Of a DNA stretch of 10,316 nt, positions 1-6,685 are shown piece after piece; positions within the stretch are counted from its first letter, which is position 1, and each line of letters starts with the position of its first letter. The notes beneath the pieces are model-generated. The model saw nothing but the letters and a program-made list of their open reading frames with translations. It ran no database searches and was not told the DNA's origin. A program made the position numbers and the translations under genes. Source of the DNA: Erysipelotrichaceae bacterium UBA6182 (lineage in GTDB: Bacteria; Bacillota_I; Bacilli_A; Erysipelotrichales; Erysipelotrichaceae); the NCBI GenBank assembly GCA_002422065.1, contig DITO01000190.1:281-10596 (forward strand), written 5' to 3'.

Positions 1-332
1 GGAAATGAAGTTTGAAGTAAATCATTAATCATCCCTGTAAGATAACCACTGTACTTAAACCACCCGAGTAAACCAAGATTACCTATCATTGAACAGGCTA
101 ACCATAGTTTACGTTTGACTTCACTTTTTGAAGATTCAATCATGATGCCACAAGTGTAATCTAGGAAGATGGAGAAGACCATGATAAGACCATAACGTAT
201 TTCTCCATAAGCATAAAAGACTAAACTAAAGATGAGTAAGATAAGACTTCTAAAACGTGGTGGAAAGATTAAAAGTGCGAGAATCGCACTTGGAAGAAAA
301 ACAATAAGAAATGTCGATGATGCGAAAATCAT
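1..332 (-). CDS. MBOAT family O-acyltransferase (AlgI/DltB-like), 5' part only
   Basis: Translating the minus strand from the ATG at 332 gives 110 uninterrupted residues that leave the window at its left edge, so only the N-terminus is present. It begins MIFASSTFLIVFLP, close to the typical MVFSS-FLF-FLP start of AlgI-type proteins. It continues with a basic PPRFRSLILL segment, FYAYGEIRYG, a hydrophobic stretch with LDYTCGIMIE, and then NLGLLGWFKYSGYL, which matches the conserved NLGLLGYFKY block. Family knowledge: these multi-pass membrane enzymes move acyl groups across the membrane onto surface polysaccharides or teichoic acids. The catalytic histidine region would lie outside the window. 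The start is 2 nt past the stop of the preceding lipoprotein gene and has no clear Shine-Dalgarno, which suggests translational coupling. The family call is confident; the acylated polymer is unknown. Confidence 0.85.
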   Translation of the reverse strand, partial: MIFASSTFLIVFLPSAILALLIFPPRFRSLILLIFSLVFYAYGEIRYGLIMVFSIFLDYTCGIMIESSKSEVKRKLWLACSMIGNLGLLGWFKYSGYLTGMINDLLQTSF

Positions 333-334
333 AC

Positions 335-862
335 TTATTCAAAGAATGATTTAAAGACATCCACACCACGTTGAAACTGTGCCTTAATAAAATCAATCTC
401 TTCTTGTTCATCAAAATCTGATCCATCATTAGGATATTCAAAGTGTTTACCTGTTAATACAAAGACCACATAATCTCCTTCAGAAACAAGCATTGCATTT
501 TGAACACGAGGCATATTCATAGGGTATTGGAAAGATTCTTCTTTTAGATAGCGTTGGTACTCTTGCATCGCAGCAACAACCTTCGCAACATTACCTTCAG
601 TCGCTTTAATCACAATCAGTTCATCACTACTCATGGTAAACATAGGACCTTGACCAAAGAAAGCTTCAACCCACTGCGCTTCAATTCCTAAACGCTCTAC
701 CATGTGAGTCTCATCATAATCAAGACTTGGAGCATAATCATCCCCATATTCATCTTTGATGGCTTGTGCAATCTCTTCAACATCGACATCCACTGGTGCT
801 GGTGTGGGAGCACATCCCATTAATAAACCTAAGGTTAAAAATAATACGACTAGTTTTTTCAT
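335..862 (-). CDS. DUF4358-like lipoprotein
   Basis: This 175-residue protein has a lipoprotein signal peptide: MKKL, a hydrophobic core, then LLMGC with the lipidated cysteine at about residue 17. A proline-rich and acidic linker follows. The mature domain (about 27-175) has a mixed alpha/beta pattern with IVIKATEGNVAKVVAAM (about 83-99), a Tyr/Lys-rich helix, and AMLVSEGDYVVFVLTG (about 123-138). This resembles DUF4358 proteins, which are often encoded beside MBOAT acyltransferases in Firmicutes; no biochemical function is established. I chose the ATG at 862 rather than the upstream ATG at 892 because AAGGAG lies just ahead (complement of 867-872) and because it starts the signal peptide directly. 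It probably forms an operon with the downstream MBOAT gene and may serve surface-polymer acylation outside the membrane (inference). Confidence 0.8.
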   Translation of the reverse strand: MKKLVVLFLTLGLLMGCAPTPAPVDVDVEEIAQAIKDEYGDDYAPSLDYDETHMVERLGIEAQWVEAFFGQGPMFTMSSDELIVIKATEGNVAKVVAAMQEYQRYLKEESFQYPMNMPRVQNAMLVSEGDYVVFVLTGKHFEYPNDGSDFDEQEEIDFIKAQFQRGVDVFKSFFE

Positions 863-897
863 AAGTCTCCTTGTAACGCCAATTTGGCTCATGTCCT

Positions 898-926
898 AGT
901 TTAGCGAAACAACACCCACATTTGAA
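898..926 (-). promoter_or_regulatory. Weak candidate promoter for the DUF4358/MBOAT genes
   Basis: On the minus strand TTCAAA (921-926) and TAAACT (898-903) are spaced by 17 nt, each matching the sigma-A consensus at four of six positions. A start near 890 would leave a leader of about 28 nt containing the AAGGAG site. An 11-bp dyad, GCCAATTTGGC (878-888), would then fall at the start of the transcript. The match is weak; the support is mainly that the preceding operon has its own terminator at 972-999, so a promoter is needed in this gap. Confidence 0.3.
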
Positions 927-971
927 CCCTTTAGGGGATGACATGCATAGTTGGTTGGATAACTTGCACAT

Positions 972-999
972 ATAAAAAAGCACGCTAAGCAAGCGTGCT
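972..999 (-). terminator. Rho-independent terminator of the opu operon
   Basis: An 8-bp perfect stem, AGCACGCT (979-986) with AGCGTGCT (992-999), encloses a 5-nt loop. On the minus strand it is followed immediately by a T6 run (973-978). The hairpin contains the last five codons and the TAG stop (985-987) of the ATPase gene, so the terminator is embedded in the coding end rather than lying after it. Confidence 0.9.
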
Positions 1000-2202
1000 A
1001 TCTAATTCTTCATCACTATGATCTACTACGACGTCATTGGCAATCAGTGTTAATACACTTGCCTTTGAAACAATTCCGATAAGTCTTCCATCCTCAACGA
1101 CCGCAAGTGGGACACGAGTTTGTGAAGCAAGAGGGAGTATTTCTGAGACGGATTGATTAGGTGAAATGGTTTCTACTTCTTCCACTAAATCCATGAGTGT
1201 TGCTGCTTTATCTTTCAAACGCATTGCGCTATCAAGACCAACTACACCTAAGAATTTCATTTCATCATCAACCACATAAGCACTAGAAACATTATTCGTA
1301 CGCATTTCACGAATGACCTTATTGAATCCATCATCCTTAAAGACAATGGTAGTTGGGGTAATCATGACATGTTTTACACTCATAATTGCAGTCTTATCAG
1401 CACCTTCAATAAATCGTGTAACATACTCATCAGCGGGATTAGCCATCATGTTTTCAGGAGTATCCACTTGGATTACTTTTCCATCTTTCATAATTGCAAC
1501 TCGATCACCAAGTTTAAAGGCTTCATTAATATCATGGGTAATAAAGACAATGGTCTTCTTCATCTTCTGTTGAATCTTTAATAACTCAAATTGCATATCC
1601 TTTTTAACTAAAGGATCTAACGCCGAGAAAGGTTCATCCATAAGAAGTACTTCAGGATCATTGGCTAAAGCTCGAGCTAACCCAACACGTTGTTTCATAC
1701 CTCCTGAGAGTTGATCAATGCGTGAATTCTCAAATCCTGTAAGTCCTACAAGATTAATCATTTCCATCGCTTTTTCTTTCTTAAGTTCCGGACCCACACC
1801 ACGTATCTCTAATCCATACTCGACATTTCTTAAGACTGTTCGATGAGACATAAGTCCAAAGTGTTGAAACACCATGGCAATCTTTTCACGTCGAAAATTA
1901 CGTAATTGTTCTTTATTAAGTTGAGCAAGATCTTGATTCTTAAAGAAAATCTTACCATGAGTAGGATCATTCAAACGATTGAACATCCGTACTAGTGTTG
2001 ATTTACCAGATCCTGATAAACCAATAATAACAAATGTTTCTCCAGGATTAACTTCAAGACTTACATCAAGTAAGGCACAAGTTGCTCCTGTCTTTTCTAA
2101 GATTTCATTCTTAGAAACACCTTTCTTAGATAATTTAAGTGCTTCTTCTTTGTGACTTCCGAAGATTTTATTAACACCTTCTACATACAATATTGGCTTC
2201 AT
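985..2202 (-). CDS. opuAA: Glycine betaine/proline ABC transporter, ATPase subunit with CBS pair
   Basis: This 405-residue ATPase energises the compatible-solute importer encoded with it. Walker A is GLSGSGKST (61-69), the Q-loop glutamine is in VFQHFGLM (about 113), the signature is LSGGM (165-169), Walker B is LLMDEP (186-191), and the H-loop histidine is at about 223. The N-terminal insert around residues 15-45 (KEEALKLSKKG) is typical of ProV/OpuAA. The C-terminal 275-395 segment reads as two CBS modules. In relatives such as Lactococcus OpuA and Listeria OpuC these control transport by sensing ionic strength or c-di-AMP; that role here is inference. The start overlaps the permease stop by ATGA, and AGGAGG lies 7 nt ahead (complement of 2210-2215). 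It is the last gene of the operon. Confidence 0.95.
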   Translation of the reverse strand: MKPILYVEGVNKIFGSHKEEALKLSKKGVSKNEILEKTGATCALLDVSLEVNPGETFVIIGLSGSGKSTLVRMFNRLNDPTHGKIFFKNQDLAQLNKEQLRNFRREKIAMVFQHFGLMSHRTVLRNVEYGLEIRGVGPELKKEKAMEMINLVGLTGFENSRIDQLSGGMKQRVGLARALANDPEVLLMDEPFSALDPLVKKDMQFELLKIQQKMKKTIVFITHDINEAFKLGDRVAIMKDGKVIQVDTPENMMANPADEYVTRFIEGADKTAIMSVKHVMITPTTIVFKDDGFNKVIREMRTNNVSSAYVVDDEMKFLGVVGLDSAMRLKDKAATLMDLVEEVETISPNQSVSEILPLASQTRVPLAVVEDGRLIGIVSKASVLTLIANDVVVDHSDEELDSTLA

Positions 2203-3065
2203 AGACTTTCCTCCTCACTGTGAGGTTTAACCCACCCTTGTGAAAGACGATCAAGAATAATCGCCACAATAACAATCGCAGTACCAGAGACAAGACCACG
2301 ACCAACTTCAATACGGTTAACTGAAATAAGGACTTCCATACCAAGACCTGGTGCACCAATCATTGATGCGGTAACGACCATCGCCATGGCCATCATCAGT
2401 GTCTGATTAAGACCAGCCATAATCGTCGTAAACGCTTGTGGGATTTGCACTTTAATCAATGTTTGAATCGTTGTCGCACCAAATGAGCGCGAAGCTTCCA
2501 CAATCTCAGGATTAACTTGTCGTATTCCTAAGTTAGTTAAGCGAATAATTGGAACAATGGCATAGATGACGGTCGCCATAACAGCAGGAACACGTCCTAA
2601 ACCAAAGAGTAGTAATGCTGGAATAAGATAGACGAAGACAGGCATGGTCTGCATCGTATCAAGCACTGGTCGCATAATGCGATTGGCACGCTCACTTAAA
2701 CTAAGGAGTAGACCAAATGGAAACCCTAAGGCTACACTTAAAATAACAGCGGTAATCACAATGGATAAGGTACTAATCATCAGTGTCCAAAGTCCTGTGA
2801 AACCAATAAGCGCAAGAAGTCCACCATAGACGAGAGACATTCCAATCTTTTTACTTTGTTTGAAGTAAAGCACTATAACAAATAATACTAGAACCCACCA
2901 TGGAATGAAGGTGAGGATGTCGGAAATTGTTAATAAAATATTCGTTAGTCCTTGTCGGATAACCCTTAATACAGCATCAAAGGTGAGCGCAAACGAGCGC
3001 ACACCTTTGTCGATGGCTGAAGTATCAATGGTTAACTGGAAAGGAAATTCATAAATCCAGTTCAT
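2199..3065 (-). CDS. opuAB: Glycine betaine/proline ABC transporter, permease subunit
   Basis: This 288-residue inner-membrane subunit of the importer belongs to the BPD_transp_1 family. An N-terminal non-membrane stretch (1-50) containing DKGVRSF is usual for OpuAB/ProW. Several hydrophobic segments follow (about 52-68, 77-125, 138-178, 215-240, 258-275). The cytoplasmic EAA loop that docks on the ATPase is EASRSFGATTIQTLIKVQIP (190-209), and the conserved MIGAPGLG is at about 235-242. The ATG at 3065 follows an AAAGGAGA ribosome site (complement of 3071-3078), and the gene starts 18 nt after the binding-protein stop. Its TGA overlaps the ATPase start. The family assignment is firm; glycine betaine versus proline, carnitine or choline cannot be settled from the permease. 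Confidence 0.95.
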   Translation of the reverse strand: MNWIYEFPFQLTIDTSAIDKGVRSFALTFDAVLRVIRQGLTNILLTISDILTFIPWWVLVLFVIVLYFKQSKKIGMSLVYGGLLALIGFTGLWTLMISTLSIVITAVILSVALGFPFGLLLSLSERANRIMRPVLDTMQTMPVFVYLIPALLLFGLGRVPAVMATVIYAIVPIIRLTNLGIRQVNPEIVEASRSFGATTIQTLIKVQIPQAFTTIMAGLNQTLMMAMAMVVTASMIGAPGLGMEVLISVNRIEVGRGLVSGTAIVIVAIILDRLSQGWVKPHSEEESL

Positions 3066-3083
3066 ACATTTCTCCTTTAAGTT

Positions 3084-4064
3084 TTAAGATTCTAATGCAT
3101 TGATTAGCGTTTCAAACTGCTCTGCGCTAAGCCAAGTTGCAACTAGTTCTTTATTTTCTAATATAAACCACTTAGCAGCTTCAACTGAAGATGCTCCAGT
3201 TTCTTGAATATAAGATAAAGCGGCTGAAGTTAACGTTGATGATGTTGAGTATTTAGATAGGAATTCAGCAACTTCTGGGAATTCTGCTGAGAAACCATTT
3301 CTTACACCGACAGTGACATCACTACTCTTAAACTCGCCAATACCATTCATGAATCCATTTTCATTAAATGGTTCATCTTCAAGTAACACGAAATCATAAA
3401 GTCCCATTAACCAGGTTGGTTCCCAATAGTAACCGACCACAGCTTCACCACGTTCATATGCACTCGATAGTGCAGCTGATAGTGCAGCATCACTTCCTGG
3501 TGAGAAGTAATTAAAGGTAGCATTTAATCCTAAATGGTCCATTTTATTTCTTAAAATTTCATCGACAGCCCATCCAGGAATTGCTCCATAGATACGGCCT
3601 TTATTTGGATCTTCTTGATCTTCGAATAATTCCCAATACTGAGGTAAATCAGAAACTGAGCGAAGATTTGGTGCCATAGGCTCAATGCCACGAGTAGCAT
3701 CTCCTTCAATGACATAGCGTGGAACATATAGTCCTTGTGCATTATCATCAAAGTTTAGACCTAAGAGCTCAAAGCGTCCATTAGCAACATCTTCATTGTA
3801 AGACGGTAAGTTATCTGTCCATATTTCTGAGTAAATATCAATCTCTCCACTCATGAGAGCTTCATATGTGATTGGTGTTGAACCAGGTAGTTCTTCCCAA
3901 CCATAACCAAATACTTCTTCAATAATGGTTCCCATTACTGCGTTGTGGAACATAATAGAATCCCACTGTGCATTAGCAAAGGTAAATGTTGTTCTTCGTG
4001 ATGAAGGGGCACACCCTGCAAGAACGAAAAATAACAAGACTAAAAGCAAGAATAATTTTTTCAT
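3084..4064 (-). CDS. opuAC: Glycine betaine-type substrate-binding lipoprotein (OpuAC/ProX)
   Basis: This 326-residue lipoprotein captures the osmolyte outside the membrane and delivers it to the permease. MKKLFLLLVLLFFVLAGC is a lipoprotein signal with Cys18 as the lipidated residue. The mature protein has OpuAC-family features: ANAQWDS (about 31-36), the EIDIYSEIWTDN block (about 74-85), AIPGWAVDE (161-169), and GYYWEPTWLMGLYDF (211-225). Tryptophans 34, 82, 214 and 218 are candidates for the aromatic cage that binds quaternary amines (inference). The start has AGGAGG 8 nt upstream (complement of 4073-4078). It is the first gene of the operon, directly behind the promoter, which should favour the binding protein stoichiometrically. 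A 12-bp duplication at 3466-3489 encodes AALS twice. Confidence 0.93.
   Translation of the reverse strand: MKKLFLLLVLLFFVLAGCAPSSRRTTFTFANAQWDSIMFHNAVMGTIIEEVFGYGWEELPGSTPITYEALMSGEIDIYSEIWTDNLPSYNEDVANGRFELLGLNFDDNAQGLYVPRYVIEGDATRGIEPMAPNLRSVSDLPQYWELFEDQEDPNKGRIYGAIPGWAVDEILRNKMDHLGLNATFNYFSPGSDAALSAALSSAYERGEAVVGYYWEPTWLMGLYDFVLLEDEPFNENGFMNGIGEFKSSDVTVGVRNGFSAEFPEVAEFLSKYSTSSTLTSAALSYIQETGASSVEAAKWFILENKELVATWLSAEQFETLINALES
3466..3489. repeat. 12-bp tandem duplication inside opuAC
   Basis: GATAGTGCAGCT (3466-3477) is followed directly by GATAGTGCAGCA (3478-3489), differing only in the last base. Read on the coding strand it gives AALSAALS at residues 193-200 of the binding protein. The frame is kept, so it looks like a tolerated micro-duplication within a helix. 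Confidence 0.6.
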
Positions 4065-4109
4065 TGTTTTTTCCTCCTATAATGATAAAAAATCCAACTA
4101 ACAACCTTT

Positions 4110-4138
4110 AATATACAGACAAATTGTCAGTTTGTCAA
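4110..4138 (-). promoter_or_regulatory. Near-consensus sigma-A promoter of the opu operon
   Basis: On the minus strand a perfect -35 TTGACA (complement of 4133-4138) is followed by exactly 17 nt and a -10 TATATT (complement of 4110-4115). Transcription would begin near 4103, leaving a leader of about 40 nt before the opuAC ATG, with AGGAGG in it. A promoter this strong is likely held down by a repressor; two dyads overlapping it support this. Confidence 0.85.
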
Positions 4139-4147
4139 ATTGTGACA
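4118..4147. promoter_or_regulatory. Paired dyad operators overlapping the opu promoter
   Basis: Two inverted repeats lie next to each other: GACAAATTGTC (4118-4128), within the -35/-10 spacer, and TGTCAAATTGTGACA (4133-4147), covering the -35 box. They share the core CAAATTGT (4120-4127 and 4136-4143), repeated at a 16-bp step, about one and a half helical turns. The placement is that of repressor sites. Known repressors of betaine importers in Firmicutes include the GbsR/OpcR and BusR types; which one acts here cannot be seen. Confidence 0.65.
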
Positions 4148-4190
4148 TTATGTTAACCTACTTCTTATGTTATAAAACAAGGATTTATTC

Positions 4191-4199
4191 TGTTATAAT
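4191..4199 (+). promoter_or_regulatory. Extended -10 promoter of yitT
   Basis: TGTTATAAT is a consensus -10 (TATAAT at 4194-4199) with the TGn extension at 4191-4193. No good -35 is present; the best is TTATAA at 4170-4175 with an 18-nt spacer. Extended -10 promoters often do without one. The -10 ends only 6 nt before the yitT ATG, placing the expected transcript start at or beside the A of the start codon. Confidence 0.75.
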
Positions 4200-4205
4200 A
4201 CTCTC

Positions 4206-5060
4206 ATGAAGAAACTACAATTAAAGCACGTAAAGAAACTTGTACTCATCATCTTTGGTAATTACTTACTTGCTTTAGCTGTAGGCGCATTTATTTTACC
4301 GTATGATATCTTGTCTGGTGGGGTTGCAGGATTAGCAATTGCACTTAAACCAATCATACCTTTAGAACCTAAAATTATTATTGATGCACTTGTTATTGGA
4401 TTATTTGTCATAGGTGCATTAGTTCTAGGAAAAAGATTTGCCATCTCTACTGCATTATCTTCAATCTTATATCCAATATTCTTGTTTTATACCCAGCAAA
4501 TGCCAGCAGTAGGGGTAGATCCCTTGCTTGCTAGTCTCTATGGGGGTATTATTGCAGGACTCGGTGTTGGACTCGTTATTAAAGAAGGTTCTAGTACTGG
4601 AGGAATGGATGTTCCACCACTTGTTCTTAATAAATTCACAGGAATTGAAATTGTAACGTGGGTATTTATTATTGATGGTATTACTGTAGGTCTAGGATTT
4701 TTCAATTATGGTTTACAAGCAGTGTTGCAAGGATTTATCTCGGTTGTTGCAGCATCATACATGATTGATCGCGTTCTAGTCTTTGGTGAAACTCAAGCGA
4801 AGATGGTGTATATCATCTCTGATCATTATGAGAAGATTTTATCTGTTATCCACGATGAAATCGATCGTGGAACTACAATACTACAAGCGCAAGGTGGATA
4901 TACAGGAGCAGTTAAGCCTGTTATTATGACTGTTGTCATGAAAAATCAATATCCACAACTTAATAGCAAAATTCTAAGTATAGATCCTAATGCATTTCTC
5001 ATTGTTACAGACTCAACGGAAGTTAAAGGATATGGATTTAGCTTTCAATATAAGGTTTAA
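4206..5060 (+). CDS. yitT: YitT family membrane protein (DUF161 + DUF2179)
   Basis: This 284-residue membrane protein has about five to six hydrophobic segments (roughly 11-32, 57-76, 82-97, 108-126, 146-165, 168-186). It then has a soluble C-terminal domain from about 196 that matches DUF2179 (AKMVYIISDHYEKILSVI, RGTTILQAQGGYTG, and ending FLIVTDSTEVKGYGF). The N-terminal SGGVAGLAI (37-45) and the EGSSTGGMDVPP motif (127-138) are typical of the family. Its transport or signalling role is not firmly known. The ATG at 4206 is the only usable start: no ATG, GTG or TTG occurs upstream before the in-frame TAA at 4173, and none in the first 20 codons. There is no ribosome site before it. It is divergent from the opu operon and 45 nt ahead of ftsE, with no terminator between. 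Confidence 0.93.
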   Translation: MKKLQLKHVKKLVLIIFGNYLLALAVGAFILPYDILSGGVAGLAIALKPIIPLEPKIIIDALVIGLFVIGALVLGKRFAISTALSSILYPIFLFYTQQMPAVGVDPLLASLYGGIIAGLGVGLVIKEGSSTGGMDVPPLVLNKFTGIEIVTWVFIIDGITVGLGFFNYGLQAVLQGFISVVAASYMIDRVLVFGETQAKMVYIISDHYEKILSVIHDEIDRGTTILQAQGGYTGAVKPVIMTVVMKNQYPQLNSKILSIDPNAFLIVTDSTEVKGYGFSFQYKV

Positions 5061-5062
5061 AC

Positions 5063-5119
5063 ATGAAATTTCTTGGGGGGTTAGAATTAGATAAGGGACC
5101 CAAACATGATAATTCTTAA
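5063..5119 (+). CDS. Possible 18-codon leader ORF overlapping the ftsE start
   Basis: ATG at 5063 opens a frame MKFLGGLELDKGPKHDNS that ends in TAA at 5119, 14 nt inside ftsE in another frame. AAGG at 5053-5056 lies at a workable distance ahead. It begins 2 nt after the yitT stop. It contains a G6 run (5075-5080) and the ftsE ribosome site. Nothing about the peptide is recognised; it may be chance or may couple ftsE translation to that of yitT. Confidence 0.2.
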   Translation: MKFLGGLELDKGPKHDNS

Positions 5120-5789
5120 ACAAGTTTTTAAAACTTACAAAAATGGTACTAATGCATTAAATGGTATTAGCCTGACAATAGAACAAGGCGAGTTCGTTTA
5201 CGTCATCGGACCTACAGGTTCGGGGAAGTCAACTATCATTCGTCTGATTAATGGCGAAGAGGTTCCAACTAAAGGTCTCGTTGAAGTTGCAGGTGTCAAT
5301 GTTGGAAGACTGAGACACAGTAAAGTGCCGCTTTATCGAAGAAATCTTGGAGTTGTTTTTCAAGACTTCAAACTTCTTGAGCAAAAAACAGTTTTTGAGA
5401 ATGTGCTTTTTGCACTTGAGGTAGTTAATGCACCAACCATTGAAGCACGTAAACGTGCTCGAGAGACGTGTGCTCTTGTAGGATTAAGTGATAAACTTAA
5501 TTCTTATCCTCATCAACTTTCTGGTGGACAACAACAACGTGTTGCGATTGCTCGCGCTATTGCTAATCAACCAAAAGTACTTATCTGCGATGAGCCTACT
5601 GGGAATTTAGATCCAGCAAAGGCAAAAGAGATTATTGATCTTCTTGAAAAAATTAATCGTGAATCCAATACGACAATTCTAATGGTAACCCATGCACAGG
5701 GAATTGTTAATAGTCATAGACGTCGTACCATTGCACTTTCTGATGGCTACCTTGTATCCGATTTAGCAGCAGGGGGGTACAAAGAATGA
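5106..5789 (+). CDS. ftsE: Cell division ATP-binding protein FtsE
   Basis: This 227-residue cytoplasmic ATPase partners with FtsX to transmit ATP hydrolysis to peptidoglycan hydrolases outside the cell. It shows Walker A GPTGSGKST (35-43), the Q-loop in VVFQDFKLL (about 83-91), signature LSGGQQQR (138-145), Walker B VLICDEP (158-164) followed by TGNLDP, and the switch histidine at 196. GVVFQDFKLL and DEPTGNLDP are the standard FtsE forms. Length is normal for the family. AAGGGA (5093-5098) lies 7 nt before the ATG. The TGA overlaps the ftsX start by ATGA, so the two are translationally coupled. No separate promoter was seen in the short gap after yitT, so co-transcription with yitT or a promoter inside yitT is likely. 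Confidence 0.96.
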   Translation: MIILKQVFKTYKNGTNALNGISLTIEQGEFVYVIGPTGSGKSTIIRLINGEEVPTKGLVEVAGVNVGRLRHSKVPLYRRNLGVVFQDFKLLEQKTVFENVLFALEVVNAPTIEARKRARETCALVGLSDKLNSYPHQLSGGQQQRVAIARAIANQPKVLICDEPTGNLDPAKAKEIIDLLEKINRESNTTILMVTHAQGIVNSHRRRTIALSDGYLVSDLAAGGYKE

Positions 5790-6685
5790 GACGAATATTT
5801 CGACACATCAAAGAAGCATTTATTGGATTACTACGTCACTTAGCAATGACTCTATCAAGTATATCAACCATTACTATTACATTATTATTTGTAGGTTTGT
5901 TTCTACTCATAACATTCAATATAGAACAATTTACTTATGCCGTTGAAGGCAGTGTAAATATTCACGTCAAAGTTGACCCAAGCTTTGAAGATGATGCGAG
6001 TGTAAATTCATTAGGGGTTAAGATTCGAGCATTAAATGGTGTAAGAGCAGCGACTTTCTCATCAAAAGATAATGAGCTAGATGCCATGATTGAATCATTT
6101 GGTGAAAATGGATCAATCTTCGAATCTTATCGTGGAGAAGACAATCCGTTACGTATGGCATACTTAGTTGAGATTGTTGATGGAGCTGATATTGAGAGTG
6201 TTGCAGTATCCATAAGAGAACTTGAAGGGGTTGAAGCAGTAGCTTATGGTGGTATTCGAGTTGTTGAATTACTATCTTTACTTGAAAATACCCGTCAATT
6301 CGTATATATTTTAGTTGCAGGGTTAGGACTTATTGCAGTATTCCTTATTGCAAATACCATTAAATTATCCATTGCATCTCGTGGACTTGAAATATCTATC
6401 ATGAGAACGGTGGGAGCAACCAATGGTTTTATCCGAACTCCATTCTTATTTGAAGGCTTACTCATTGGTCTTTTTGGTTCAATTTTACCAATAGGACTTA
6501 TAGCAATAGGTTACATTTGGATGTTTGACACTATGGGAGGTCAATTCATCACACCAATGTTCGCATTAGTAAATCCATTCCCATTTATCTATTATGTATC
6601 AGTCGCAATGCTATTGATTGCAATGGGAGTTGGTCTATTTGGTAGTGGCCTCTCCGTTGGGAAACACTTGAGGTGGAAACGATGA
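5786..6685 (+). CDS. ftsX: Cell division permease-like protein FtsX
   Basis: This 299-residue membrane partner of FtsE has four transmembrane segments in the usual FtsX layout: TM1 at about 24-46, a large extracellular loop at about 47-170, then TM2 (172-194), TM3 (222-246) and TM4 (266-290). The cytoplasmic N-terminus MRRIFRHIKEAFIGLLRH is basic, and the loop after TM2 carries the conserved RGLEISIMRTVGAT (199-212). The extracellular loop (HVKVDPSFEDD, the PLRMAYLVEI block and VEAVAYGG) is the region that in Streptococcus and Mycobacterium contacts the hydrolase coiled coil. The gene overlaps ftsE and the downstream hydrolase by ATGA at both ends, which fits a fixed-ratio complex. AGGGGGG at 5771-5777 may help initiation. 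Confidence 0.96.
   Translation: MRRIFRHIKEAFIGLLRHLAMTLSSISTITITLLFVGLFLLITFNIEQFTYAVEGSVNIHVKVDPSFEDDASVNSLGVKIRALNGVRAATFSSKDNELDAMIESFGENGSIFESYRGEDNPLRMAYLVEIVDGADIESVAVSIRELEGVEAVAYGGIRVVELLSLLENTRQFVYILVAGLGLIAVFLIANTIKLSIASRGLEISIMRTVGATNGFIRTPFLFEGLLIGLFGSILPIGLIAIGYIWMFDTMGGQFITPMFALVNPFPFIYYVSVAMLLIAMGVGLFGSGLSVGKHLRWKR

Noticed and set aside
863..892. Upstream ATG at 892 as start of the DUF4358 lipoprotein
   Set aside because: It would put a polar stretch (MSQIGVTRR) before the signal peptide and lacks an SD, whereas the ATG at 862 has AAGGAG.
918..940. GGGTTCAAAT on the minus strand, resembling a tRNA T-loop
   Set aside because: The flanking bases do not form the 5-bp T stem, and no acceptor or anticodon arms can be drawn around it.
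777..992. Minus-strand frame containing KCGCC and AKLG, slightly like a zinc ribbon
   Set aside because: It overlaps the DUF4358 signal peptide and the opu terminator in another frame, has no ribosome site, and the cysteine pattern is not a proper CxxC pair.
1313..1581. Plus-strand open frames opposite the CBS region of the ATPase gene
   Set aside because: They lie antisense to a clear conserved gene, have no SD and show no family features.
2644..2829. Plus-strand open frame opposite the permease gene
   Set aside because: It is a shadow of the conserved membrane coding sequence with no initiation signal.
4118..4147. The dyads upstream of opuAC as a terminator
   Set aside because: The stems are short and AT-rich, no T-tract follows on either strand, and they coincide with the promoter.
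6673..6681. GTG at 6673 as start of the M23 gene
   Set aside because: It lies inside the GAGGTGG ribosome site; the ATG at 6682 is spaced correctly and forms the ATGA overlap with ftsX as in the preceding junction.
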